A stretch of 45,813 nucleotides of DNA. It comes from Planktomarina sp. Its GTDB lineage: Bacteria; Pseudomonadota; Alphaproteobacteria; Rhodobacterales; Rhodobacteraceae. Numbering within the stretch: position 1 is the first letter of the stretch; each line of letters starts with the position of its first letter. The stretch spans positions 1-45,813 of the forward strand of contig JADHLF010000016.1 of NCBI GenBank assembly GCA_016780825.1. Reading direction: 5' to 3'. The position numbers and the translations under genes were made by a program. The notes beneath the pieces are model-generated. The model did not search any database, had not been told where the DNA came from, and saw only the letters and a list, made by a program, of their open reading frames with translations. Shown piece after piece: positions 32,625 to 41,543 of this stretch.

Positions 32625-33944
32625 CTAGCGCAGCCGGAACCGCGTGCGCAGCCCAAGACCCAAAAAGAACAAAAACACAAAGCCCAGCAGGGTCTCACTC
32701 ACCGTGAGCAGAACGGTCACAAATGTGGGATCGACCAAAAGATCACTGGGAAACCGCCGGTAAAACCCAAAGACGGCAAAAATATTCGCAAAAGACAGGC
32801 CCGCGATGCTGAGGAAAAGCTCGACCCTGTCCATGCACAGATGCAGCTGGTCTCGGGCCATGAAATGAAACGCGTAAAATAGGCTCCACAGGTACCATAG
32901 CCCCCCCATCCCAGCAATCGGCCGCCAATAGCTGTAGCCATAATCTGACACAAGATGATACAGCCAATAGGTGGCGCGGGTGTACCAAGGGGAAAGGCGG
33001 CCCGTGAGCTCCATCTCCCTGCGAAAGAACATATGCTCATCTTCCACCTTGCCCAGGGCGCCGCATTTGATCCGCAACTGCTCATAGGCGCGTTTGTCGT
33101 CCTCTGAGAGATCCCGAGGTAGAGCTGCCTGCGCCTCGGCGTTTGGCAGTGTAACGCCCGTCCAATCGGTATCTTCATGCAGCGCGCGGCCAAAAAACCT
33201 GGGGGGATGTTTGCAAAATCTAGCATCCTTAAAGCTTATTGGCACCGCCGCGCTGGAAGCTGCTGCTAAATTGAAAGAGGCAACACCGCGAAATTTAGCC
33301 CTGGCAAAACCGACTGACTCGCTGAAAATGGAGTCTTTAAAGGACGCATCTTTGGCAAACTCCGCATTTTCAAAGGTGCAGGCATCTTCAAAGTTTGCCC
33401 GATGGAAATTAGCGTTCTTGAATTTTGCATCGGAGAGAGATGCCGTCTCGATAAAACGGCACTCGAAAAATGTAGTGAATGGCCCAAAATTGGCAGCAGC
33501 TGCTGTTAGGCCTTTCGCAAAAACGCACTCAAAGGCGGTTAGGCCCTCTGCGAAAAGCGCATCGTTCAAAGTAAGCAAGCTTTGGAATGTAGTGTTTCGG
33601 ATGAGAACTTCAAAAGCGAAATAGAACCCACTCAAAACAGGGAATCTTTGGATTATTGCGCTGCCGTCAGTCAAAGCAATTACCGGGTACGGTGCTGGTA
33701 GTTTGCGGAGGTCGTGAATTTCTTTGGCAAGGTCTGGTATTTCAGTTTGAATACTATGAATTTCTGCGTCTGAAAGATCCACAATATCTACGAATTTTGG
33801 ATTTTTCAGCTGGCGTTGATACTCATGTGTATTGGGCCGCAACAGATATTTCTGATACCCATTCCACAGCCGCTTATTTTCCTCATGATACTCTGAAATC
33901 CTCGCCAATCTCCACCATGGGTTTTTATCTGCTGCCGCCGTCAT
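32625..33944 (-). CDS. pentapeptide-repeat membrane protein
   Basis: A 439-residue protein in three parts. Residues 1 to about 105 are a polar helical region. About 108-250 contain imperfect five-residue repeats with Phe or Leu every fifth place (AKFKNANFHRANFEDACTF; AEFAKDASF; AKFRGVASF), which form a square beta-helix in this family. After a linker, three hydrophobic segments follow near 345-365, 375-396 and 408-431, ending in GLGLRTRFRLR; this end resembles the two-helix ion-channel-like tails found on other pentapeptide membrane proteins, but no selectivity filter is seen. Start: ATG at 33944; an upstream TTG gives no better N-terminus. The first 700 bases or so are visibly richer in A and T than the neighbours. 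Function unknown. Confidence 0.75.
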   Translation of the reverse strand: MTAAADKNPWWRLARISEYHEENKRLWNGYQKYLLRPNTHEYQRQLKNPKFVDIVDLSDAEIHSIQTEIPDLAKEIHDLRKLPAPYPVIALTDGSAIIQRFPVLSGFYFAFEVLIRNTTFQSLLTLNDALFAEGLTAFECVFAKGLTAAAANFGPFTTFFECRFIETASLSDAKFKNANFHRANFEDACTFENAEFAKDASFKDSIFSESVGFARAKFRGVASFNLAAASSAAVPISFKDARFCKHPPRFFGRALHEDTDWTGVTLPNAEAQAALPRDLSEDDKRAYEQLRIKCGALGKVEDEHMFFRREMELTGRLSPWYTRATYWLYHLVSDYGYSYWRPIAGMGGLWYLWSLFYAFHFMARDQLHLCMDRVELFLSIAGLSFANIFAVFGFYRRFPSDLLVDPTFVTVLLTVSETLLGFVFLFFLGLGLRTRFRLR

Positions 33945-34132
33945 GCCCGCCTCCAAAATCGCTTTTCAAAATCTGCTTTTGGCTCAATACCCTATGCCAT
34001 ATCTCCCTATCATATCCGCAGGTGGCGCTCTATCAAGAGGAGAAGCTGCGGGATGTTCGCGGGGTATTTTATTGGCGCGCAATAGGGCGTATAGGCTGCG
34101 TGATCTGAGGCCGGCCGAAGGAGGCAGCGAAA

Positions 34133-34663
34133 ATGTGGGTGTTTGGCTATGGCTCTTTGCTGTGGAACCCCGGGTTTGAACCCATCGAGCAGATGCGCGC
34201 GGACCTGCCGGGCTATCGGCGCTCCTTTTGCATGCTCTCGATCCACCATCGCGGCACGCCCGAGGATCCGGGCTTGGTTCTTGCGCTGGATAAGGCAGAG
34301 GCGACGGATCTTTGCGCCGGGCTGGCCCTGCGGGTGGATGAGCGCGAGGCTGAGCAGGTGCTGCAAGAGCTGCGCGCGCGGGAGCTGATTTCATCGGCCT
34401 ATGTGGAAAGATGGGTGGATCTGCCCCTGGCCGATGGGCGTCGCGCCCGGGCTGTGACCTATGTGGTGGACCGCGATCATGCGCAATATTGCTGCTATGG
34501 GCTGGATCAGCAGGCCGAGATCATCGCGCGGGCCGTGGGAGGCCGCGGGCCAAACCCGGAATATCTGTATAAAACCGCCGATATGTTGCGCGATCTGGGC
34601 ATCCCGGATCCACAATTGGATTATTTGGCGGAGAAAGTCGCAAATTTAACTAAATCTGCATAA
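34133..34663 (+). CDS. chaC: ChaC-like gamma-glutamylcyclotransferase
   Basis: A 176-residue enzyme of the ChaC family, which splits glutathione to 5-oxoproline and Cys-Gly in the cytoplasm. The protein opens with VFGYGSLLWNPGF, the glycine-rich substrate loop, followed by GYRRSFCMLSIHHRGTPEDPGLVLAL, and has a conserved Arg-Glu pair (RAREL near 82-86) at the place of the catalytic Glu, then VTYVVDRDHAQYC. A perfect AAGGAGG lies eight bases before the ATG. Diverges from the pentapeptide-repeat gene (188-bp gap without further genes) and is followed 67 bp later by the channel gene; a glyoxalase II gene for another glutathione conjugate is 6 kb away. Confidence 0.9.
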   Translation: MWVFGYGSLLWNPGFEPIEQMRADLPGYRRSFCMLSIHHRGTPEDPGLVLALDKAEATDLCAGLALRVDEREAEQVLQELRARELISSAYVERWVDLPLADGRRARAVTYVVDRDHAQYCCYGLDQQAEIIARAVGGRGPNPEYLYKTADMLRDLGIPDPQLDYLAEKVANLTKSA

Positions 34664-34667
34664 CCGC

Positions 34668-34696
34668 TTGGCTTAAAGGGCGGTGCGCAGTAAACT
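34668..34696 (+). promoter_or_regulatory. possible promoter for the channel/coiled-coil pair
   Basis: TTGGCT (34668-34673) and TAAACT (34691-34696), 17 bases apart, just after the chaC-like stop and 35 bases before the next ATG. It would make the following two genes an independent unit. Confidence 0.37.
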
Positions 34697-34730
34697 TATA
34701 GACTTAGAATTTAAGGGCAGGACCACAGAT

Positions 34731-35900
34731 ATGGATCATATCCGCCGAGATCAAACGCCTCAGTTCTCGCAGCCGCTTAGTCAAATCCTCACCATGCTGG
34801 CCATTGTCGGCGGGGTCGTGGGCTTGGGGTATTTGGCCTATCCCAGCGTTGGGCCCACCTTTTGGGCCAACCCCTATCTCAACGCCTTCATCCTTTTTGT
34901 GTTTCTCATCGGCGTGGCCACCTGTTTTCATCAGGTATTGTCGCTGATCTATTCGGTGCAATGGATCGAAGGCTTCGCCAGCCAGCGTGACGGGCATGAG
35001 GACGCCAAGCCGCCGCAATTGCTTTTGCCCTTGGCCAGCTTGCTGCGTGGACGCGGCGCGCGGACCCAGCTGGGCTCTGCCTCATCGCGGTCTATTTTGG
35101 AATCGGTCTCTACGCGCATTGATGAGCAGCGCGAATTGACGCGCTATATCACCAATATGCTGATCCTGATTGGTCTGTTGGGAACGTTTTATGGTTTGGC
35201 CACCACCGTGCCGGCTCTGGTGGCCACCATCCAATCGCTGACCCCGGGGGAGAATGAAAGCGCGGTGGATATTTTTTCGCGTCTTCAGGTGGGTCTTGAG
35301 GGGCAGTTGGATGGGATGGGCGTGGCCTTTGCCTCCTCATTATTGGGGTTGGCCGGCTCGCTGATTGTCGGGTTGCTTGAGGTGTTTTCTGGCCGGGGGC
35401 AGAACCGGTTTTATGGCGAATTGGAAGAATGGCTGTCGACCATCACCCGGGTGGGGTTCTCGGGCGGCGAGGGCGAAGAGGGCGCGCAAAACACCATGCT
35501 CGGCGCGATGATGGAACAGATGTCTGAGCAGATGGACGGTATGGCGCGGATGTATGCGCAAACGGGGCAGGATCAGGCCTATGTGCAGTCACAGTTGATG
35601 GCGATGACGGCAAGCCTGGATAAGCTCACGCAAAAGCTTGATCAGGGGCAGACCGAAGCCCTCGAACGCGTGGCGGCCAGTCAAGAGCGGATGATCGCCC
35701 GGATGGGTGAAGGCGGCGGCGATGGGATGGATGCGGAGAGCCGGATGCGTCTGCGTTCAATCGATGTGCAAATGCTGCGCGTGCTGGAGGAAGTCTCGAG
35801 CGGCCGGCAAGAAAGCCTGTCCGAAATTCGCAGTGATCTGGCCAATCTGACGAAGGCGATCAGGGCCCTCGCCACCCCCGCAAACCGCGATCAGAGCTAG
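34731..35900 (+). CDS. MotA/TolQ/ExbB-like proton channel subunit with cytoplasmic tail
   Basis: A 389-residue membrane protein. Hydrophobic helices lie at about 18-38, 48-70, 137-160 and 190-210; the last two (NMLILIGLLGTFYGLATTVPAL and GMGVAFASSLLGLAGSLIVGLL) match the conserved pore helices of MotA/TolQ/ExbB proteins, with the small residues and the Thr expected in the proton path. After the last helix, about 170 residues are cytoplasmic, Met-, Gln- and Glu-rich and predicted to be helical or coiled, longer than in ExbB or TolQ. Such subunits form five-fold rings around two copies of a one-helix partner, here encoded 9 bp downstream. No flagellar, tol, exb or Zorya genes are next to it. 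The start ATG follows GGCAGGA; an in-frame GTG at 34683 is less likely. Confidence 0.85.
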   Translation: MDHIRRDQTPQFSQPLSQILTMLAIVGGVVGLGYLAYPSVGPTFWANPYLNAFILFVFLIGVATCFHQVLSLIYSVQWIEGFASQRDGHEDAKPPQLLLPLASLLRGRGARTQLGSASSRSILESVSTRIDEQRELTRYITNMLILIGLLGTFYGLATTVPALVATIQSLTPGENESAVDIFSRLQVGLEGQLDGMGVAFASSLLGLAGSLIVGLLEVFSGRGQNRFYGELEEWLSTITRVGFSGGEGEEGAQNTMLGAMMEQMSEQMDGMARMYAQTGQDQAYVQSQLMAMTASLDKLTQKLDQGQTEALERVAASQERMIARMGEGGGDGMDAESRMRLRSIDVQMLRVLEEVSSGRQESLSEIRSDLANLTKAIRALATPANRDQS

Positions 35901-35909
35901 GCGCGCGCG

Positions 35910-38153
35910 ATGGCACTTTCCCGACGCACTGGCGCAAGTTTCCAAGCCTCTATCTGGCCTGGGTTTGTCGATGCGATGACTGGCTTGCTGCTGGTCTTGA
36001 TGTTTGTTCTCACGATCTTTGCGGTGATGCAATTTGTGTTGCAGCAAACCATCAAAGGGCAGGGGGCGATGCTCGACGAGCTCAACGTCGATATTGCTCA
36101 GAAAAACGCGCAATTGCAAGATTTGGAAGGGCAGATCCTGGCTCTGGGCGATGCTTTGGGTCTGGAGCGCGCCGCGGCCTCTGAGCTCACCCTTCAGGTC
36201 GCCAAGCTCGACGATGCGCTGACCGCCGCGCAGGCGACAGGGGAGCGGCAATTGGGTCTCATCGCGACTTTGACCGCCGAGCGCGATGCACGGGCCGCAG
36301 ACCTCAAAGTGGCCACCGCAAGGATCAATGATTTCGAGACGCAGGTTGCCAATCTGTTGGCGCTGCAACAGCGGGCGGAAGGGGAAATTGAGGAGTTCAA
36401 GCTGCAAGTGGCGCAATTGGAAACGCAGCAGTCCCAGTCTGAAGGAACAATCTCAGATTTCGAAACGCAAGTGGCGTCGCTTTTGCGTGAACAAGCCCAA
36501 TCGGAAGGGCAGATCACGGAGCTGGAAGCGCAATTGACCCTGCTTCTGGCCCAATCGTTGGAAGACACAGCCCGTATCGCAGATGCAGAGGCGCAAATTA
36601 GCGCGTTGCAGGACGAAAAATCTACAGCCGAATCTAAGATTGCAGATTTCGAGGCCCGTCTGCAGCAGTTGATCGAAAAAGAGGCGCAACGCCGTGAGGA
36701 GCTGGCCACGGCGGATGCGGATAAGGCCAGTTTGAAACAATCATTGCTGGCCGCGCAGGCGACACTTGCCGCACAGACCGAGCAGGCTGCGCTGGCGCAG
36801 CGTCAACGCGAACTCATGGATGAGATGCTGGCCGATTTGCGCCGCGATGCGCAGAATACGAACATCAACCTTGCCAACACCCTGGCGCTTTTGGCCAAGC
36901 AGCAGGAACGCGCGGCTGAGCTTGAACAGGAGAACCAAGAGTTGAGCCGCCGGGCTGAAGAATTGGCAGGCGCATTGAGTGACGAAGAGCTCAACCGTGT
37001 ATCTGCGGCCTTTTTGCGCGACCGTCTGGAGGCGGCGGAAGCGGCATTGAGCCAGAAAGAAATCGAACAAATGTCCATGGCCGCGGTGGCAGAAAAACTG
37101 CGGGCCGATCTGGAACAGAGTGAAGCGGCGATATCCTCTTTGACTTTAGAATTGAACGATCAACGTAAAAAAGCGGAGGAAACCCTGGCGCTTTTGGCTG
37201 CGGCGCAGAGCGTTGAAAAAACACTCGGTGAGAAGTTGGCGACAGCTTTGGTGGCACTCGAGGCCGCTGAAGCCGAAGCGCAGAATGCGGACACAGATGA
37301 TCTGCGTTCGGCGCTGTCCAAAGCCATTGCTGCGCGCCAAAACGCGGAGCTGCAATTGACCTCAGCCGAGCAGAAGGCGGCCTTATTGGCCACGGCACAG
37401 GCTGAGTTGCAGGAGGCAAAAGCGATTTCGACGGAGGCGCAGCGCAGAATGGCGCTGCTGAGCCAGGAGGTGCGCGAATTGCGCGCCCAACTCGGTGGGC
37501 TTCAGGCCACGCTGGACGATTACAAGCGTCGCGACGCGGATAATAATGTGAAGATCACCAATCTTGGCAGTGAATTGAACGTGGCACTGGCACAGGTCGC
37601 GGCTGAGTCTAAGCGCAATCTGGCGTTGGAAGCGGCTGAAAAGCAGCGCTTGGAAGAAGAGAAGGCCCGGCTTGAAGCCGAGGCCAAGACCTTGGAGCGC
37701 TATAAGTCGGACTTTTTCGGCAGTCTGCGCGGTCTTTTGGAGGATATCGAGGGGGTCAGCATCGTTGGCGACCGTTTTGTCTTCTCCTCTGAAGTGCTCT
37801 TTGCCTCTGGCCGTGCTGAGCTGACGGAGGCGGGCCGCCAGGAGATATCCAAAGTGGCAAATATCTTGAAGACAGTCACCGAAGAGATTCCGCAAGATAT
37901 TGATTGGGTGTTGCAAGTGGATGGTCATACCGATGACCAACCCATCCTTCCGGGCAGTCGATTTCAAAACAATTGGGAGCTGAGCCAGGCGCGCGCGTTG
38001 TCTGTGGTGTTATATTTGATGACTGCAGAGCAAATGCCGCCGCGCCGGCTCTCAGCCAATGGGTTTGGCGAGTACCAGCCCATCAACCCGGCCAATTCCC
38101 GTGCTGCGCGGGCACAAAATCGGCGGATTGAGCTGAAATTGACTGAGAAGTAG
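35910..38153 (+). CDS. MotB-like partner with long coiled coil and OmpA peptidoglycan-binding domain
   Basis: A 747-residue protein in four parts: a short N-terminal cytoplasmic tail; one membrane helix at about 22-46 preceded by FVDAMTG, where Asp21 lies at the place of the proton-carrying Asp of MotB; about 550 residues (50-605) of almost continuous heptad repeats rich in Ala, Glu, Gln and Leu; and an OmpA/MotB domain at about 615-747 with VDGHTDDQP (670-678) and NWELSQARA, the peptidoglycan-binding motifs. Residues 138-263 are six tandem 21-residue units. Together with the upstream channel protein it should form an ion-driven stator anchored to the cell wall. The gene pair is known in related bacteria only as predicted ExbB and peptidoglycan-binding proteins; what it moves is unknown. 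The long Ala/Gln-rich region could also be read as SMC-like coiled coil. Confidence 0.85.
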   Translation: MALSRRTGASFQASIWPGFVDAMTGLLLVLMFVLTIFAVMQFVLQQTIKGQGAMLDELNVDIAQKNAQLQDLEGQILALGDALGLERAAASELTLQVAKLDDALTAAQATGERQLGLIATLTAERDARAADLKVATARINDFETQVANLLALQQRAEGEIEEFKLQVAQLETQQSQSEGTISDFETQVASLLREQAQSEGQITELEAQLTLLLAQSLEDTARIADAEAQISALQDEKSTAESKIADFEARLQQLIEKEAQRREELATADADKASLKQSLLAAQATLAAQTEQAALAQRQRELMDEMLADLRRDAQNTNINLANTLALLAKQQERAAELEQENQELSRRAEELAGALSDEELNRVSAAFLRDRLEAAEAALSQKEIEQMSMAAVAEKLRADLEQSEAAISSLTLELNDQRKKAEETLALLAAAQSVEKTLGEKLATALVALEAAEAEAQNADTDDLRSALSKAIAARQNAELQLTSAEQKAALLATAQAELQEAKAISTEAQRRMALLSQEVRELRAQLGGLQATLDDYKRRDADNNVKITNLGSELNVALAQVAAESKRNLALEAAEKQRLEEEKARLEAEAKTLERYKSDFFGSLRGLLEDIEGVSIVGDRFVFSSEVLFASGRAELTEAGRQEISKVANILKTVTEEIPQDIDWVLQVDGHTDDQPILPGSRFQNNWELSQARALSVVLYLMTAEQMPPRRLSANGFGEYQPINPANSRAARAQNRRIELKLTEK
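36321..36698 (+). repeat. six tandem 63-bp units encoding 21-residue coiled-coil repeats
   Basis: The encoded units begin RINDFETQV, EIEEFKLQV, TISDFETQV, QITELEAQL, RIADAEAQI and KIADFEARL, each exactly 21 residues (three heptads). Units 1 and 3 are the most alike. The DNA copies have drifted, so the repeats are clear at protein level only. Confidence 0.8.
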
Positions 38154-38158
38154 AGCCG

Positions 38159-38189
38159 CTCCCCTCAAAACGGTCTGATTTGAGGGGGG
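38159..38189. terminator. hairpin between convergent genes
   Basis: CTCCCCTCAAA (38159-38169) pairs with TTTGAGGGGGG (38179-38189), 11 bp including one T-G pair, between the coiled-coil gene and clpA. Neither side has a long T-run, so it is a likely but weak shared terminator. Confidence 0.45.
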
Positions 38190-38215
38190 CAGAGGCCATA
38201 CTCAGTGACCAGGGC

Positions 38216-40546
38216 TTACTCAGCGGTCAAGAGTGGCGGTTTCTTGTCCTTGTTGGTGATCCGCGGCTTTTGAGGCTCTTCGATTCTCAGATCCAATGCG
38301 CCGGCCTTCACGCCAACTTTGACCAGCCCGCCTTTGGTGAGTTTGCCAAAGAGCAATTCTTCGGCCAATGGCTTTTTGATATGCTCTTGGATCACCCGTC
38401 CCAAGGGGCGCGCGCCCATTTTCGAATCGTAGCCCTTTTCGCCAAGCCAATCGGCGGCCGCTTTGGTGATCTCGATGGTCACGTTGCGATCCATCAGCTG
38501 CGCTTCGAGTTGCAGAACGAATTTCTCGACCACCTGCGCAATGACCTCGCGGTCGAGCGGGGCGAAACTGACCACCGCATCCAGGCGATTGCGAAACTCG
38601 GGCGTAAAGGTGCGTTCAATGGCTTGCGTGTCCTCGCCTTCGCGGCGCTCGCGCCCAAATCCAATTGCGGCTTTGGACATCTCTGACGCTCCAGCATTGG
38701 ACGTCATGATCAGCACCACATTGCGAAAATCTGTGGTGCGGCCATTGTGATCTGTCAATTTGCCATGATCCATGACCTGCAGCAGAATATTGAACACATC
38801 TGGGTGCGCTTTTTCGATCTCATCCAACAAGAGCACGCAATGGGGGTCTTGATCGACACTATCGGTTAGCATTCCGCCTTGATCAAAGCCGACATAGCCG
38901 GGAGGGGCGCCGATCAAGCGGCTTATGGCGTGTTTCTCCATATATTCGGACATGTCAAAGCGGATCAGTTTGACGCCCAGACCATCGGCCAATTGCTTGG
39001 CCACTTCGGTTTTGCCAACGCCGGTGGGCCCCGCAAAGAGATAGTTTCCGATGGGCTTTTCCGGTTCACGCAGACCAGCACGCGCCAGTTTGATGGCCGA
39101 GGCCAAGGCTTCGATGGCGGTATCCTGACCAAAGACCACCCGTTTCAGACCGGCTTCAAGATCACGCAGAACCTCAGCATCGTCTTTCGACACTGATTTG
39201 GGTGGAATTCGGGCAATTTTTGCGACAACAGCTTCAATTTCCTTCACCCCGATGGTCTTGCGCCGCTTGCTGTCACTGAGCAGATGCTGCGCCGCTCCAG
39301 CCTCGTCGATCACGTCGATGGCCTTATCGGGCAGTTTGCGATCATTGATATAGCGGGCGGCCAGTTCCACAGCGGTTTTGATGGCATCGGAGGTATATTT
39401 TACGTCGTGGTGCTCTTCAAAATAGGGTTTCAACCCTTTCAGAATTTTCACGCTATCTTCCACCGAAGGTTCGGCCACATCAATTTTCTGAAACCGGCGG
39501 GCCAAAGCGCGGTCCTTTTCGAAATGTTGCCGAAATTCTTTGTAAGTTGTCGAGCCCATGCAGCGCAATTTACCGCCCTGCAGCGCTGGTTTCAGCAGGT
39601 TTGAGGCATCCATTGCCCCGCCAGAGGTGGCGCCGGCACCGATGACGGTGTGAATTTCGTCGATGAACAGCACGGCATCCGCATGCTCTTCCATCTCCTT
39701 CATCACCGCTTTGAGGCGTTCTTCGAAATCGCCCCGATAGCGTGTTCCAGCCAAAAGCGCGCCCATATCCAGCGAATAGATGGTTGTTTTTGACAAGATC
39801 GCGGGGGTTTGGCCTCGGGTGATTTTCCGCGCCAGACCTTCGGCAATGGCGGTTTTCCCGACGCCGGGATCTCCCACCAAAATCGGGTTGTTTTTTCGGC
39901 GGCGGCACAGAACCTGAATGCAGCGCTCGACCTCATGTTCACGGCCAATCAGCGGATCAACATTGCCCTTGGCAGATTGTTCATTGAGATCGATGCAATA
40001 TTTCGCCAATGCGCTCTCTTTTTCGGAGGTCTCATGGCCGTCACCATCGAGCATCTCCGTGTCATCTTCAGCGCCAACGATCGGCCGGCTTTCAACAAAG
40101 TCGGGATCTTTGGCCACCCCATGGGCGATGAAATTTACCGCATCATAGCGGGTCATGTCTTGCTCTTGCAGGAAATAGGCCGCGTTGCTTTCGCGTTCGG
40201 CAAATATGGCAACCAAAACATTGGCGCCCGTCACCTCTGTGCGGCCTGAAGATTGCACATGAATGGCGGCCCGTTGGATCACCCGCTGAAAGGCGGCGGT
40301 TGGCACAGCCTCTGAGCCGTCCACATCTGTAATCAGAGTGCTGAGGTCGTCCTCAATGAAATCAACGAGCGCTTTGCGCAGGAGCTTGAGATCGACAGAG
40401 CAGGCGCGCATAACTTTCGCCGCATCGGGTTCATCGAGCAGGGCCAGGAGCAAGTGTTCCAAAGTCGCCAACTCATGTTTGCGGGCGTTGGCCGCGGCCA
40501 GCGCTTCGTGGATGGCGTTTTCTAGTGAAGCGGAAAATGATGGCAC
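38216..40546 (-). CDS. clpA: ClpA unfoldase, ATPase subunit of ClpAP protease
   Basis: ClpA unfolds proteins and feeds them to the ClpP protease. The 776-residue protein has the N-terminal double-Clp domain (1-145; SFSASLENAIHEAL), the first AAA+ module with GDPGVGKT at 225-232, the second with GPTGVGKT near 505-512, and the ClpP-docking loop AAIGFGRE after the second Walker B (LLLDEIEKAHPDVF). The start is GTG at 40546, six bases after AGGAG. In most alphaproteobacteria the adaptor gene clpS lies just upstream; here the 138-bp gap holds no clpS and the next gene is gloB. It converges with the coiled-coil gene. Confidence 0.96.
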   Translation of the reverse strand: MPSFSASLENAIHEALAAANARKHELATLEHLLLALLDEPDAAKVMRACSVDLKLLRKALVDFIEDDLSTLITDVDGSEAVPTAAFQRVIQRAAIHVQSSGRTEVTGANVLVAIFAERESNAAYFLQEQDMTRYDAVNFIAHGVAKDPDFVESRPIVGAEDDTEMLDGDGHETSEKESALAKYCIDLNEQSAKGNVDPLIGREHEVERCIQVLCRRRKNNPILVGDPGVGKTAIAEGLARKITRGQTPAILSKTTIYSLDMGALLAGTRYRGDFEERLKAVMKEMEEHADAVLFIDEIHTVIGAGATSGGAMDASNLLKPALQGGKLRCMGSTTYKEFRQHFEKDRALARRFQKIDVAEPSVEDSVKILKGLKPYFEEHHDVKYTSDAIKTAVELAARYINDRKLPDKAIDVIDEAGAAQHLLSDSKRRKTIGVKEIEAVVAKIARIPPKSVSKDDAEVLRDLEAGLKRVVFGQDTAIEALASAIKLARAGLREPEKPIGNYLFAGPTGVGKTEVAKQLADGLGVKLIRFDMSEYMEKHAISRLIGAPPGYVGFDQGGMLTDSVDQDPHCVLLLDEIEKAHPDVFNILLQVMDHGKLTDHNGRTTDFRNVVLIMTSNAGASEMSKAAIGFGRERREGEDTQAIERTFTPEFRNRLDAVVSFAPLDREVIAQVVEKFVLQLEAQLMDRNVTIEITKAAADWLGEKGYDSKMGARPLGRVIQEHIKKPLAEELLFGKLTKGGLVKVGVKAGALDLRIEEPQKPRITNKDKKPPLLTAE

Positions 40547-40684
40547 GCGCGTCTCCTACAAAGCTCAGTGACCGATATGATCGCTGTCCCCTTAAGATTT
40601 CGGTTTTCTGCGGCAACCTTCAAGGGGCAATTTGGTATTTAGGCCATAAAAGTTAAATATCGCACTATTATAGCCGGATTTTTC

Positions 40685-41482
40685 TTAAAACTTATCTTTT
40701 CTGGCGCGGATTTCCGCGAAAACCTGCTCGGCGGCGGCTCCCGGCATGCCCACGGCCGCTTGCAGGGCTGGATCATCGGCGCGCAAAAACGGATTGGTTT
40801 GCATCTCAAGAGCCAAGAGGCTTGGCACCGTCGGGCGACCTGCGGCGCGATCTTCGCTGATCTGAGCGGCACGGGCGGCGATGGCAGAATTGTCTTCGCC
40901 CAACGATTGCGTGAAGGCCATATTGGAGGCTGTGTATTCATGCCCTGAGTAAACCCATGTGTCCTGCGGGAGCGCGCGGAGCTGCTGCAGGCTGTGCCAC
41001 ATTTGCGCCGCCGAGCCCTCAAACAGGCGGCCGCAGCCCATAGCCATCAAGCTGTCGGCGGTGAACACCGCATTTGCGCTCGGCAGATGCAGCGCCAGGT
41101 GACCGAGCGTATGGCCCGAGACGTCATAGATATCACCAGCAATGCCGCAAAGCGTGACGCGATCCCCTGGGTTGACGGCCTGATCCAAGGCTGGCAGGCG
41201 ATGCGCGTCGGCTCTGGCGCCGATGACCCTCGCGGGGGCCTGGCCCAAGGCGCCGGTCAAAGCGGCTTGCAGATCGGGCAGCCCGTCAATGTGATCCCAA
41301 TGGTGATGGGTCAAAAATATGTCGGCGACGGGCACATTGAGCTGCGCAATTTTTTCTACCAAAGGCCCGGCTTCCGGCACGTCGACAATGGCCGCTGTGC
41401 CGGTGGCGCTGTTGTGGACAACATAGGCATAATTGTCTGACAGGCAGGGCAGCGTGTGAATTGTGATGCTCGAATTTACCAT
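40685..41482 (-). CDS. gloB: hydroxyacylglutathione hydrolase (glyoxalase II)
   Basis: Hydrolyses S-lactoylglutathione to lactate and glutathione, the second step of methylglyoxal removal. The 265-residue metallo-beta-lactamase-fold protein has THHHWDHIDG with the two-metal site, SGHTLGHLALHLP with the next ligand His, FTADSLMAMGCGRLFEG with the bridging Asp and the glyoxalase-II Cys/Gly loop, and YSGHEYTASN with the last ligand and the substrate Tyr. The open frame extends 11 codons upstream, but ATG at 41482 gives the standard start VNSSITIHTLPCLSDNY. Diverges from the methyltransferase gene across 61 bp. Confidence 0.94.
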   Translation of the reverse strand: MVNSSITIHTLPCLSDNYAYVVHNSATGTAAIVDVPEAGPLVEKIAQLNVPVADIFLTHHHWDHIDGLPDLQAALTGALGQAPARVIGARADAHRLPALDQAVNPGDRVTLCGIAGDIYDVSGHTLGHLALHLPSANAVFTADSLMAMGCGRLFEGSAAQMWHSLQQLRALPQDTWVYSGHEYTASNMAFTQSLGEDNSAIAARAAQISEDRAAGRPTVPSLLALEMQTNPFLRADDPALQAAVGMPGAAAEQVFAEIRARKDKF

Positions 41483-41543
41483 GGTATTTTCGCCTTTATT
41501 TGGTAGCTTCACCATGAGTGTAATCCATGAGGATCAAACTGCA

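Noticed and set aside
34731..38153. Zorya anti-phage system (ZorA/ZorB)
   Set aside because: The pair resembles ZorAB in parts, but no zorC, zorD or zorE helicase/nuclease genes are near; clpA and chaC flank it instead, and the stalk is far longer than ZorB.
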